A DNA stretch of 64,000 bases from Micromonospora sediminimaris (GTDB lineage Bacteria; Actinomycetota; Actinomycetes; Mycobacteriales; Micromonosporaceae). Under the pieces are notes generated by a model. It searched no databases. It had not been told where the DNA came from and was given only the letters and a program-made list of their open reading frames with translations. The translations under genes and the position numbers were made by a program. This document shows, in pieces, positions 51,862 to 60,885 of the stretch; positions within the stretch are counted from its first letter, which is position 1; each line of letters begins with the position of its first letter. The stretch covers positions 179,038 to 243,037 of the forward strand of contig FOLJ01000012.1 in the NCBI GenBank assembly GCA_900112325.1. Reading direction: 5' to 3'.

Positions 51862-52348
51862 CACGCTCCCGCCACCCGAGATGAAATGCCCGGCTCAGAT
51901 CGCCGATCCGGTGCGTCCACCCGCCTCATTCCCTCACCTGAAAGCCGGCACAAGGCCCCACGCACGCAAAGATCATCACGCCCAGGATCGCGTCCGGAAG
52001 CTCAATTCGGGTCATACGCTAGAGACGAACGAGAGGCGACTCCCAAAGGCTGACAGACATCAGAATGATGCCGTGACCCCGGCACCACCTCTCGGCTACG
52101 CTGCCCCGAAGTGATCAACGGGAGCGGCGGTGGCGTGAGAACGCCACGCCGGAGAATTTCGCCACAGAAACGTCAGGAACAGCCGCCGAGAACAGGCGGC
52201 TGACCTCACCTTGTCTCCACCGCCGCGCGCCTCGTCCGTAGCGGCCAATCTCGACCGCAGCGACACCCTCCGCACTTCCGGAACCGGGCACGATCGCGAA
52301 TGCCATCGGCGCCCCGGTCCGGTGCGGTAGCGAGCGAAAAGGTGACCA
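51862..52348. other. divergent control region of the NRPS cluster
   Basis: This 487-nt region between the P450 and NRPS starts contains no credible gene. It is less GC-rich near 51955-52075. It holds a possible -10 box TACGCT (52015-52020) and two perfect hairpins on the NRPS side (52130-52147 and 52180-52202). If transcription starts near 52027, the NRPS leader is over 300 nt long. Confidence 0.55.
52130..52202 (+). promoter_or_regulatory. two hairpins in the probable NRPS leader
   Basis: GTGGCGT-GAGA-ACGCCAC (52130-52147) is a 7-bp stem with a GNRA tetraloop. CAGCCGCC/GGCGGCTG (52180-52187/52195-52202) is an 8-bp stem with a 7-nt loop. They may attenuate or stabilise the NRPS transcript, or terminate unwanted reading. 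No function is proven. Confidence 0.45.
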
Positions 52349-55300
52349 GTGATCAATCCGGGCCGTACGTCGTTAACCACATACCAATCAGACATCTGGG
52401 TAGCGAGCCGTTTGTCTCCGAAGAACCCGCAGTTCAATGTGTGCGGATGGGAACAGTTCGTCGGCCCCCTCGACCACGGGCTCCTACTCAGCTGCGTACG
52501 GCAGGCGATAGAGTCCAATGACGCGCTGCGATTACGCTTCGACGAAAAAGACGGACTGCCCTTCCAATGGGTGGAGCCTGAGCAGGCAGTGGTCGAGGTC
52601 CACGATTTCACCAGCGCCCCCGACCCGCACGAGGCGTGCCATTCCTGGATGGCACAGTCGTTCGCCGAGCCCTTCGAGCTGCACCGCAACCGGCTCTACC
52701 GGCTGGCCCTGCTGAAGGAGAGCGAGTCCGTCGCGTACGCCTACCTCAACGCCCACCACCTGGTCACCGACGGTTGGGGCGCCCGGCTGCTGCTGCGGCA
52801 GGTCTGCGCCGGGTACGCGGCGGCCCTCGCGGGAACGGCTCCGGTCGCGGGCGGACGCCCGTCCTACCTGGACCTGGTGCGGGACATGGCCGACTACGCC
52901 GGATCCGTTGAGCGCAAGCGGGACGTCGAACACTTCCGCGCCTGCCTTGACGGCATCACCCCAGCCCTGTTCGCCCCTCGTACCACCGGCCGTTACCGGA
53001 CCGCCCGGCACAGCTTTCCCCTACGTCCGGAGCTCGTCGACCGGATCCGGGCCACCGGTCAGTCGCCGTTCACCGTCTTCGCGGCGGCCCTCGCGGTCTG
53101 CCTCGGTCGTATCCATCGGGCCGAACAGGTCGTGCTCGGCGTGCCGATGCTCAACCGGAGCACGTACGCGCAGCGGCACACCGTCGGCCACTTCGCCAAC
53201 GAACTGCCGGTGCCGGTCGCGGTTCCCGGTACCCGCACGATGCTCGCACTGGCGGCCGAGCTGCAACAGACCCTGCGCTCGATGCGTACCCATCAACGCC
53301 TGTCGCGGGGCGAACTGCTGCGCGAAGTCACCCCACCCCATGGGCCCCGTCAGCTCTACGACGTGACCCTCTCCTGGCTACGCTGGCCACGTCCGGAGTT
53401 GATTCCCGGCATCGCCCACCGGACACTCGGTGCCAGCCGGGTAGGTGAACAGAACGCTCTGGCCGTGCTCGTCAACGAGCACGACGACGGCACGTTGACC
53501 GTCGACCTCGACTACTCCCGTGACGTGTTCGACGAGGACTTCACCGCCGAGGCGTTGGGCCGACACCTCGTCACCCTCCTCAGCCACGCGCTCGACCGGC
53601 CCGACGTGCCCCTGAACCGGATCCCGATGCTCAGCGACGCCGAACTCGACCAGGTCACCGGGGCGCACGGCGACTGCGACGTGGACCATCCGACCGAGGC
53701 GACACTCCACGCTCTGTTCGAGGAACAGGCAGCCCGGACACCCGACCGGATCGCCGTGGTGGTGGACGGTACTGGCGAGACGCTCAGCTACGCCGACCTC
53801 GACGCGCGAGCCAACCAGGTGGCGCAGGCGTTGCGTGCCGACGGCGTCGGCCGCGACGACCGGGTGGCAATCCTGGCCGAGCGGGGAGCGTCGCTGCTCG
53901 CCGCGATCCTCGGCACTTTGAAGGCGGGCGGGGCGTACGTCCCCGTCGACCCGGATCATCCGCCGGCCCGGATCCGGTACCTGCTCGCCGACAGCGGCGC
54001 GAAGGTCCTGCTGACCTGCGGTGCGCAGCCGGCCTCCCAAGGCGGCGGCACGGATGCCGTCCCGGGCCTCACCGTGCGCCGCCTCGACGCGCTGACGACC
54101 TACCCGAGCGACCCGGTCGCACCGTCCGCCCGGCCCACCGACCTCGCGTACGTCATCTACACCTCGGGATCGACAGGCGACCCCAAGGGAGTGATGGTCG
54201 AACACCGTTCGGTGGTGAACCGGCTGGCGTGGATGCAGCGCTGTTACCCGCTCGACGGCGACGACGTGCTCGTACAGAAGACCCCGATCTCGTTCGACGT
54301 GTCGGTGTGGGAGCTGTTCTGGTGGGCGCTCGCGGGTGCTCGACTCGTCCTGCCGTGCCCCGGGGCGCACCGGGATCCCCGCACGCTGGTGACCACCGTG
54401 GCACGGCACGGAGTGACCGTCATCCACTTCGTGCCGTCGATGTTCGGGCCGTTCCTCGACCTGCTGGCCGAGGCACCGGAACTGCGCCGGCAGGCCGACC
54501 CGCTCCGGCTGGTCTTCGCGAGCGGTGAGGAGCTGCCCGCCCGACGGGTCGACCAGTTCCACAGGTTGTTCCACCGACCGCCCGGCACCGACCCCTCCGC
54601 CGGGCCCCGGCTGATCAACCTGTACGGGCCGACCGAGGCGACGGTCGACGTCACGCATCACGAGTGCCACCCCGATCCGGACCGGCCGACGCGACGCGTG
54701 CCGATCGGCCGACCGATCGACAACGTCCGGCTCTACGTGCTCGGCCGGGACGACCAGCCGCAGCCGGTGGGCGTACCCGGTGAACTGTGCGTCGCCGGGG
54801 TCGCCGTCGCCCGGGGCTACCTGGGACGCGCCGGGGTCGGCGGGACCGGGACCAGCGGGCAGGCGTCGGCCGCCACGCGGTTCGTCACCGACCCGGTGCG
54901 CGGTGCGGGCCGGATGTACCGCACGGGTGACCTCGCCCGGTGGCTCGCCGACGGCAACCTCGAATATCTCGGCCGGCTCGACGGGCAGGTGAAGATCCGG
55001 GGCAACCGGGTCGAAACCGGCGAGGTCCAGCAGGTGCTCGCCGGCTACCCGGGGATCCGCGAGGCCGCGGTCGTCGCCCGTACCTCCGCCGGTCGGAACC
55101 TCCACCTGGTCGGTTACTACGTGGCGGAGGCGGACCTCGACCCGGTGCGGCTGCGCGGCCACCTGCTGCGCCACCTGCCGGACTTCATGGTGCCCGCCTT
55201 CTTCGGCCGGCTGGACCGGATGCCTCTCACCGCGAACGGCAAGCTCGACGTCGCGGCGTTGCCCGCACCGGCGGCACGGCCGCATCAGGAGCCGGCGCAG

Positions 55301-58300
55301 GCGCCCCGCGACGACGTGGAGCGCACCCTGGCCATGATCTGGTCACGGGTGCTGGACCTGCCGTCGGTCGGCATCCATCAGGATTACCACGCCATCGGCG
55401 GCGACTCGATCCTGGCGTTGCGCATCCGCGCCGAGGCGGAGCGGCAGGGCCTGCGTTTCACCCTCGCCGACCTGGCCGAACATCCGACCATCGCGGCGCT
55501 GGCGCAGCACGCCCGACGCACTGCGCCGGCCGACATGTCGCCCAGCCCGCCCGCTGCGGAGGCCCCGTTCGCGCTCGTGTCCCCGCTCGACCGGGCCCGG
55601 CTCGGCGACGCAGCGGACGCCTTCCCCGCCACCGCGCTCCAACTCGGGCTCCTCTACCACAGCAGCGAGCACGAGACGGCCACCGCCTACCACGACGTCT
55701 TCCGCTACGAGGTCCGGATGCCGTGGCACGAGGACGCCTTCCGCGCGGCGTACGACCGGCTGGTCACCCGGCACCCGGGCCTGCGCTCCGCCTTCGACGT
55801 GGGTGGCTGCACCGAACCGCTGCAGATCGTGCACACCCGGATCGCCGGCGGCCTCGACATCGCTGATCTGCGTACCCTCGATCCGGGCGCCGCCCGGGCC
55901 GAGGTGCTGGCACACATGCGACAGCGACGCCGCCACCGGTACGCGTTCGACCAGCCGCCGCTGTTCCTGTTCCGGGCACATGTCCTCCCTTCCGGCGTGG
56001 TCGACCTGGTGTTCAGCTTCCATCACGTGCTCCTGGACGGCTGGAGCGTCGCCACCGTCGTCGGTGACCTGTTCCGCGACTACCTGCACCTGATCGGCGC
56101 CGGAATCGAGGCGGTCGCCGAGACGACGCTGCCCGGCCCGGCCGCATTCGTCGTCGAGGAACGCCGCGCGCTCGCCTCCACGTCGGCCCGGCGATTCTGG
56201 GCCGACCGGCTCGACGGCGCCGAGCTGACCCAGCTCGACGGCTTCCGGCAGTACGAGCCGCCGGGCGACGATGAGTCGCCGACGCAGCTGGTCCCGCTGC
56301 CGATGGGTCTGGAGCAGCGGGTACGCGCCTTCGCCCACGATCACGGGCTCCCGCTGAAGTCGGTGTTCCTCGCCGCCTACTGCCTGACGCTGCGGCTGTA
56401 CTCCGGTACCACGGACGTGACCGTCGGGCTGGTCACCCACGGCCGACCCGAGCGGGACGGAGCGGAGCGGCTGGCCGGGCTCTTCCTCAACACGGTGCCG
56501 TTGCGCCTCCGGTCGGAGCACCCCTGCTGGCTGGAAGCTGTCCGCGAGGTGCACCAGCGGGAGCAGGAGTGCCAGCCGTACCGGCGTTATCCGCTGCACG
56601 CCATCCAGCACGACCGGGGCGGCGGGCCGGTCTTCGAGCTGGCTTTCAACTACGTGCACATGCACGTCCTGGCGCCGCTGCTCGGACTTCCCTCGATCAC
56701 ACTGCTCGGTTTCGACGCCTGGGAGGAGACCAACTTCGCGTTGCTGCTCAACGTCTTCGTCCACCCGGCGGAGCAGCGCATCTCACTGCGGATCGACGCC
56801 GACCGCCGGACGTTCACCCGGGCGCAGACCGACCTGATCGCCGAGACGTACCTGCGGATCCTCGCCCGGATCACCGACGAACCGGACGCCGCCCCGGACT
56901 TCGGATTCCTGGCCCCGGCCACGCCGGTGGTCACGGCCGGTCCGGTCAGGCCGGCGAGCGGGCCGCACGGCGATATCGTCCGCCGCCTAGTCGATCATGC
57001 GCGGCACACGCCGGATGCCGTGGCGGTGGCGGCCGGAACCCGTCGGTGGACGTACGCGCGGTTGCGGCAGGAGGTCGACCGAATCGCGTACGCGCTGATC
57101 CACGCCGGGGTGCGTCCGGGCGACCTGGTCGGGATCGCGGTGGGCCGCTCCCCCGAGATGATCGCGTCGATCTACGGCGTCGCCCGTGCCGGCGCGGCCT
57201 GTCTGCCGCTGGACGTGACCTACCCGCCGGAGCGGATCGCGGCGATGCTCAGCCAGGCGCGACCGGTCCGAATCATCGCGGACCGGTCGCACGCCGAACT
57301 GGTGGGCCGACCCGGGATCGTGCTGGTCGTGGAGGACCTCCTCGCACCGCCTCGGGTCGTCACACCGGCCCCACTGCCCCGGCACCGGCCGGACGACCTG
57401 CTCTACGTGCTCTTCACCTCCGGTTCCACCGGCGTACCGAAGGCGGCGGCAATGTCCCACGCCGCCTTCGGCAACCTGCACACGTGGCAGACGGGAGCGG
57501 CCAGTGCGGCAGCCGGCGGCGTCACCCTCCAGTTCGCACCGCTCAGCTTCGACGTGTCGTTCCAGGAGATCTTCACCACGATCAGTGCCGGCGGGACGCT
57601 CCAACTCATCGACGAACGGCAGCGGCGAGACACCTCGGAGCTGCTGCGACTGCTCGACCGGGAGTCCGTCGAACGGGTCGCCCTGCCGTACGTGATGCTC
57701 CAGCAACTCGCCGGGGCCGCGGTGACGCTGGGGATCCACCCCCGCGCGCTGCGGGTGGTGATCTCGTCGGGAGAACAGCTCCGGGTGACCGCCGAGATCC
57801 GCCGGTTCATCGCGGCCCTGCCGGCCGGCGCGGTCCTGGAGAACCAGTACGGACCGACCGAGACCCACGTCGTCACCGGGTACCCGATGACCGGCGACCC
57901 AGACCGGTTCCCCGATCTCCCCCCGATCGGGCCGGCGATTCCCGGGGTCGAACTGCACCTCTTGGACGAGCGGATGCGTCCGGTACCAACCGGAGTCGCC
58001 GGGGAGCTGTACCTGGGCGGCGTCCAGGTGGCGCGGGGCTACCACCGGCAGCCCGGACTGACCGCTCAACGGTTCGTGCCCAACCCGTCCGGTACGCCCG
58101 GTGCGCGGCTCTACCGCACCGGCGACCTGGCCCGGGTGCTGCCCAACGGCGACCTGGTCTGGCTCGCGCGTACCGACACCCAGACCAAGATCCGGGGTTT
58201 CCGGGTGGAGCCGCTCGAAGCCGAGATAGCGCTGATGAAGCTGGCCACGCACCACCCGGGCATCCGCGAGGCCGCGGTGGTGGCTCGACGCCCGGAAAAC

Positions 58301-59674
58301 GCCGATGCCTTCCTGGCCGCCTTCGTCGTCGGTGAGCCGGCCCGGGTCGACCTCACCGACCTGCGGCGCCGGCTGCGGGAAATGCTGCCCGAGCAGTTGG
58401 TGCCCACCCACTTCCACTGGCTACCGGAGATGCCGCTGACTCCGAGCGGCAAACGCGATGAACGCCGACTCCGCGAGCTTCCGCTGCGCATGGAGGCGGC
58501 TCGGCCAACGGTGCCCCGCAACCGGTACGAACGCGTCCTCGCGGAGATCGTCGCGGAGTTGCTCCACCTGCCGCAGGTCGACGTGCAGGACAACCTGTTC
58601 GAGCTGGGTGCCACCTCGCTCACCGCGATGCGCCTGGTCACGCTCATCGAGAAGCGGTACGGCGTGGTCGTGCCAGTCGCCGCCTTCGTCACCGCCCCGA
58701 CCGTGTCCAGCCTCGCCGCGCTGCTTCGGGCGGGCGGAGCGGACCCGGCGTCGGTCGACCCGCTGGTGCCGATACGTGCCGCCGGTGAGCGAACGCCGCT
58801 TTTCCTCGTTCACCCGATCGGCGGCAACGTCCTGTGCTACCTGCCGCTTGCCCGGCACCTGCCCCGGGAGCAGCCTGTCCACGCGCTTCAGGCTGCCGGC
58901 ATCACCGCCGGGACGAAGCCGCTGCGGTCCGTGCCGGCACTGGCGGCCAGCTACCTCGCCGCGATCCGCCGGGTCCAGCCGCACGGGCCGTACACGATCG
59001 GCGGTTGGTCGTTCGGCGGCGTCGTGGCCTTCGAGATGGCCCGCCAGCTCAACCGGGCTGCCCGCCGGCTCGACCCCACCGGAGCCCGCCCGGTAGAGCA
59101 GCTGATCCTCATCGATCCCATCGCCAGACGCTCCGACGAGCCGGTGCCAGTGACCGACGACGTGCTGCTCGACTGGTTCTTCTGGGAACTGATGCCGCTC
59201 GACCAGGACCGGCCGCTACTGGAGCCGATTCCGTCGAATCTGACTTCGCCCCAGGAAAGGCTGGACTTCGTCGCCCGCCGGGCCGGCGCCGCCGGGGTGT
59301 TACGCCCGGGCGACTCGCCGGCGGCGGTGCGTCGGCTGTTCGAGGTGTTCAAGGCCAACTGGGAGGCCATCATCGCCTACCGTCCCGAAGTCGTCGACCA
59401 GGACATCACCCTGCTGCGGGCCTCCGATCCGCTTCCGCCTCTGCTCAAACCCATGCACGACATCGCCGGGTCGCTGCACCTCGACCCGCGCAACGGGTGG
59501 GGTGAACTGACCACGGGCCAGATCGACGTGCTCGATGTGCCTGGCGACCATCTGGCACTGATGGACCCGCCGCACGTGGTGGACGTGGCCCACCGGATCG
59601 CCGAGCTGCTGGCCGCTTCCACCACACCGGTGACCGGCCAGAGCGCATCCAGCCCGGTTGGCGGCGGCCGGTGA
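52349..59674 (+). CDS. dimodular non-ribosomal peptide synthetase C-A-PCP-C-A-PCP-TE
   Basis: A 2441-aa NRPS. Module 1: C domain (about 8-430, HHLVTDG), A domain (about 450-970), PCP (Ser1020 in GGDSI). Module 2: C domain (about 1095-1520, HHVLLDG at 1225-1231), A domain (about 1535-2045), PCP (Ser2090 in LGATSL), TE (about 2125-2430, Ser2221 in GWSFGG, Asp2256, His2401). The specificity code of A1, read by eye, is DVWHFSLVDK, that of EntF for L-Ser. A2 reads about DVQAISQVVK, unassigned, and its A3 core is STGVPKAA with Ala in place of the usual Gly. The leading C domain suggests an N-acyl starter. TTA codons are at 9, 62 and 2318. The first 200 nt are less GC-rich than the rest. The start is GTG 52349. 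Confidence 0.95.
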   Translation: MINPGRTSLTTYQSDIWVASRLSPKNPQFNVCGWEQFVGPLDHGLLLSCVRQAIESNDALRLRFDEKDGLPFQWVEPEQAVVEVHDFTSAPDPHEACHSWMAQSFAEPFELHRNRLYRLALLKESESVAYAYLNAHHLVTDGWGARLLLRQVCAGYAAALAGTAPVAGGRPSYLDLVRDMADYAGSVERKRDVEHFRACLDGITPALFAPRTTGRYRTARHSFPLRPELVDRIRATGQSPFTVFAAALAVCLGRIHRAEQVVLGVPMLNRSTYAQRHTVGHFANELPVPVAVPGTRTMLALAAELQQTLRSMRTHQRLSRGELLREVTPPHGPRQLYDVTLSWLRWPRPELIPGIAHRTLGASRVGEQNALAVLVNEHDDGTLTVDLDYSRDVFDEDFTAEALGRHLVTLLSHALDRPDVPLNRIPMLSDAELDQVTGAHGDCDVDHPTEATLHALFEEQAARTPDRIAVVVDGTGETLSYADLDARANQVAQALRADGVGRDDRVAILAERGASLLAAILGTLKAGGAYVPVDPDHPPARIRYLLADSGAKVLLTCGAQPASQGGGTDAVPGLTVRRLDALTTYPSDPVAPSARPTDLAYVIYTSGSTGDPKGVMVEHRSVVNRLAWMQRCYPLDGDDVLVQKTPISFDVSVWELFWWALAGARLVLPCPGAHRDPRTLVTTVARHGVTVIHFVPSMFGPFLDLLAEAPELRRQADPLRLVFASGEELPARRVDQFHRLFHRPPGTDPSAGPRLINLYGPTEATVDVTHHECHPDPDRPTRRVPIGRPIDNVRLYVLGRDDQPQPVGVPGELCVAGVAVARGYLGRAGVGGTGTSGQASAATRFVTDPVRGAGRMYRTGDLARWLADGNLEYLGRLDGQVKIRGNRVETGEVQQVLAGYPGIREAAVVARTSAGRNLHLVGYYVAEADLDPVRLRGHLLRHLPDFMVPAFFGRLDRMPLTANGKLDVAALPAPAARPHQEPAQAPRDDVERTLAMIWSRVLDLPSVGIHQDYHAIGGDSILALRIRAEAERQGLRFTLADLAEHPTIAALAQHARRTAPADMSPSPPAAEAPFALVSPLDRARLGDAADAFPATALQLGLLYHSSEHETATAYHDVFRYEVRMPWHEDAFRAAYDRLVTRHPGLRSAFDVGGCTEPLQIVHTRIAGGLDIADLRTLDPGAARAEVLAHMRQRRRHRYAFDQPPLFLFRAHVLPSGVVDLVFSFHHVLLDGWSVATVVGDLFRDYLHLIGAGIEAVAETTLPGPAAFVVEERRALASTSARRFWADRLDGAELTQLDGFRQYEPPGDDESPTQLVPLPMGLEQRVRAFAHDHGLPLKSVFLAAYCLTLRLYSGTTDVTVGLVTHGRPERDGAERLAGLFLNTVPLRLRSEHPCWLEAVREVHQREQECQPYRRYPLHAIQHDRGGGPVFELAFNYVHMHVLAPLLGLPSITLLGFDAWEETNFALLLNVFVHPAEQRISLRIDADRRTFTRAQTDLIAETYLRILARITDEPDAAPDFGFLAPATPVVTAGPVRPASGPHGDIVRRLVDHARHTPDAVAVAAGTRRWTYARLRQEVDRIAYALIHAGVRPGDLVGIAVGRSPEMIASIYGVARAGAACLPLDVTYPPERIAAMLSQARPVRIIADRSHAELVGRPGIVLVVEDLLAPPRVVTPAPLPRHRPDDLLYVLFTSGSTGVPKAAAMSHAAFGNLHTWQTGAASAAAGGVTLQFAPLSFDVSFQEIFTTISAGGTLQLIDERQRRDTSELLRLLDRESVERVALPYVMLQQLAGAAVTLGIHPRALRVVISSGEQLRVTAEIRRFIAALPAGAVLENQYGPTETHVVTGYPMTGDPDRFPDLPPIGPAIPGVELHLLDERMRPVPTGVAGELYLGGVQVARGYHRQPGLTAQRFVPNPSGTPGARLYRTGDLARVLPNGDLVWLARTDTQTKIRGFRVEPLEAEIALMKLATHHPGIREAAVVARRPENADAFLAAFVVGEPARVDLTDLRRRLREMLPEQLVPTHFHWLPEMPLTPSGKRDERRLRELPLRMEAARPTVPRNRYERVLAEIVAELLHLPQVDVQDNLFELGATSLTAMRLVTLIEKRYGVVVPVAAFVTAPTVSSLAALLRAGGADPASVDPLVPIRAAGERTPLFLVHPIGGNVLCYLPLARHLPREQPVHALQAAGITAGTKPLRSVPALAASYLAAIRRVQPHGPYTIGGWSFGGVVAFEMARQLNRAARRLDPTGARPVEQLILIDPIARRSDEPVPVTDDVLLDWFFWELMPLDQDRPLLEPIPSNLTSPQERLDFVARRAGAAGVLRPGDSPAAVRRLFEVFKANWEAIIAYRPEVVDQDITLLRASDPLPPLLKPMHDIAGSLHLDPRNGWGELTTGQIDVLDVPGDHLALMDPPHVVDVAHRIAELLAASTTPVTGQSASSPVGGGR
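52373..52375 (+). promoter_or_regulatory. TTA codon 9 of the NRPS gene (bldA-type control point)
   Basis: TTA is the rarest codon in high-GC actinomycetes and needs the tRNA made by bldA. Codon 9 is TTA in the chosen frame (TCG-TTA-ACC). Two more are in frame at 52532-52534 (codon 62) and 59300-59302 (codon 2318). An early TTA can hold back translation until bldA tRNA is abundant. Confidence 0.7.
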
Positions 59675-60885
59675 TGGCGGCAGCGGACGGAACGCGACGC
59701 CCGGCGCGACGACGCCCCAAGGCACTCATCATCGGCGCGGGCATCGGCGGGTTGGCGGCAGCCGCCACCCTGCGTCACGTCGGTGTCGACGTGGAGATCT
59801 ACGAAAGAGCCGGTGACATGCGGCCCGGCGGATCGGCGCTGTCGCTGAGCGCCAACGCACGCGTCGCACTGCGCACCCTCGGCCTCGATCTCGACGTCGA
59901 GCGGCGGGGCCGCGCCTACCCGGCGCTGCGGCTCTGCACCGCCACCGGCGATCCGATCAGGACCGTGTCGTTCGAGCGGCTCGGTGACCGACTCGGAGCA
60001 CAGAACCTCGCCATCCATCGGGCCGAGCTGCACCAGGCGCTGCTCGCCGCCGCCGGCGACCCACCGGTGCGGCTCGGTGCCACGGCCCGGCGGTTCCGGG
60101 TGACCGGCGACCACGTCCGGGTCGACTTCCACGAAGGGCAGACCGCCGAGGGGGACCTGCTCATCGGTGCCGACGGATTCCATTCGGCCGTCCGCCGGCA
60201 GATAGCCGGACCCGAGCGGCCCCGCGAACCGGGGTACGTCTGCTGGCTGGCGACCCTCCCGTTGCGACACCCGAAGATCCATGACGGCTACGCCGCCCAC
60301 TACTGGGGACGGGGCCAGCGGTTCGGCCTGGTTCAACTCGACGGCGACCGGGTCTACTGGTGGGGCACGCTGAACATGGCACCGGCCGTGGCCCGTGACT
60401 GGCGCGGTGGCAAGGCCGAGATCGAGCGGGCGTACTCCGGCTGGGCCGAGGAGATCCGGGTCGCTATCGCCCAGACGCCCGAGTCGGCGATCATCAGCGT
60501 GCCGGCCCGGGACCGGCCGTTCCTTGACCGGTGGGGCTATGGACCGGTGACGCTGCTCGGTGACGCGGCCCACCCGATGTTGCCGAGCCTCGGCCAGGGC
60601 GCGGCGCTGGCCGTGGAGGACGCCGTCGTCCTCGCCCACTGCCTACGTCAGGCAGTCGATCTGCCCCAAGCCCTGCGACGCTACGAGACCGCGCGGCGCG
60701 ATCGGACCCGCTGGATGGTCCGGGAAGCGTACTCGCTCAGTCGGGTCGAGCAGTTGGCCCACCCGATCGCCGACCTGGTCCGCCGGCTCTACCTGCGCTG
60801 GCTGCCCGATCGCCTCCTCGACCGGCGCAACGAGATCGCACTCACCTTCGCCGGCTCCCCGGACCCGACGGTGACCCCGAAATGA
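59674..60885 (+). CDS. FAD-dependent monooxygenase
   Basis: A 403-aa flavoprotein hydroxylase of the PHBH/zeaxanthin epoxidase fold. The FAD motif ALIIGAGIGGLAAAATL is at the N-terminus, the DG motif reads DLLIGADGFHSAVRR, and the GD motif VTLLGDAAHPMLPSLGQGAALAVEDA. It should hydroxylate or epoxidise the product or a building block. The ATG at 59674 shares one base with the NRPS stop (TGATG), so translation is coupled. Its stop overlaps the next gene. Confidence 0.93.
   Translation: MAAADGTRRPARRRPKALIIGAGIGGLAAAATLRHVGVDVEIYERAGDMRPGGSALSLSANARVALRTLGLDLDVERRGRAYPALRLCTATGDPIRTVSFERLGDRLGAQNLAIHRAELHQALLAAAGDPPVRLGATARRFRVTGDHVRVDFHEGQTAEGDLLIGADGFHSAVRRQIAGPERPREPGYVCWLATLPLRHPKIHDGYAAHYWGRGQRFGLVQLDGDRVYWWGTLNMAPAVARDWRGGKAEIERAYSGWAEEIRVAIAQTPESAIISVPARDRPFLDRWGYGPVTLLGDAAHPMLPSLGQGAALAVEDAVVLAHCLRQAVDLPQALRRYETARRDRTRWMVREAYSLSRVEQLAHPIADLVRRLYLRWLPDRLLDRRNEIALTFAGSPDPTVTPK

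Noticed and set aside
53378..55285. A 635-codon frame antisense to the first NRPS module
   Set aside because: It is a shadow of the NRPS reading frame, without a start signal or recognisable motifs.
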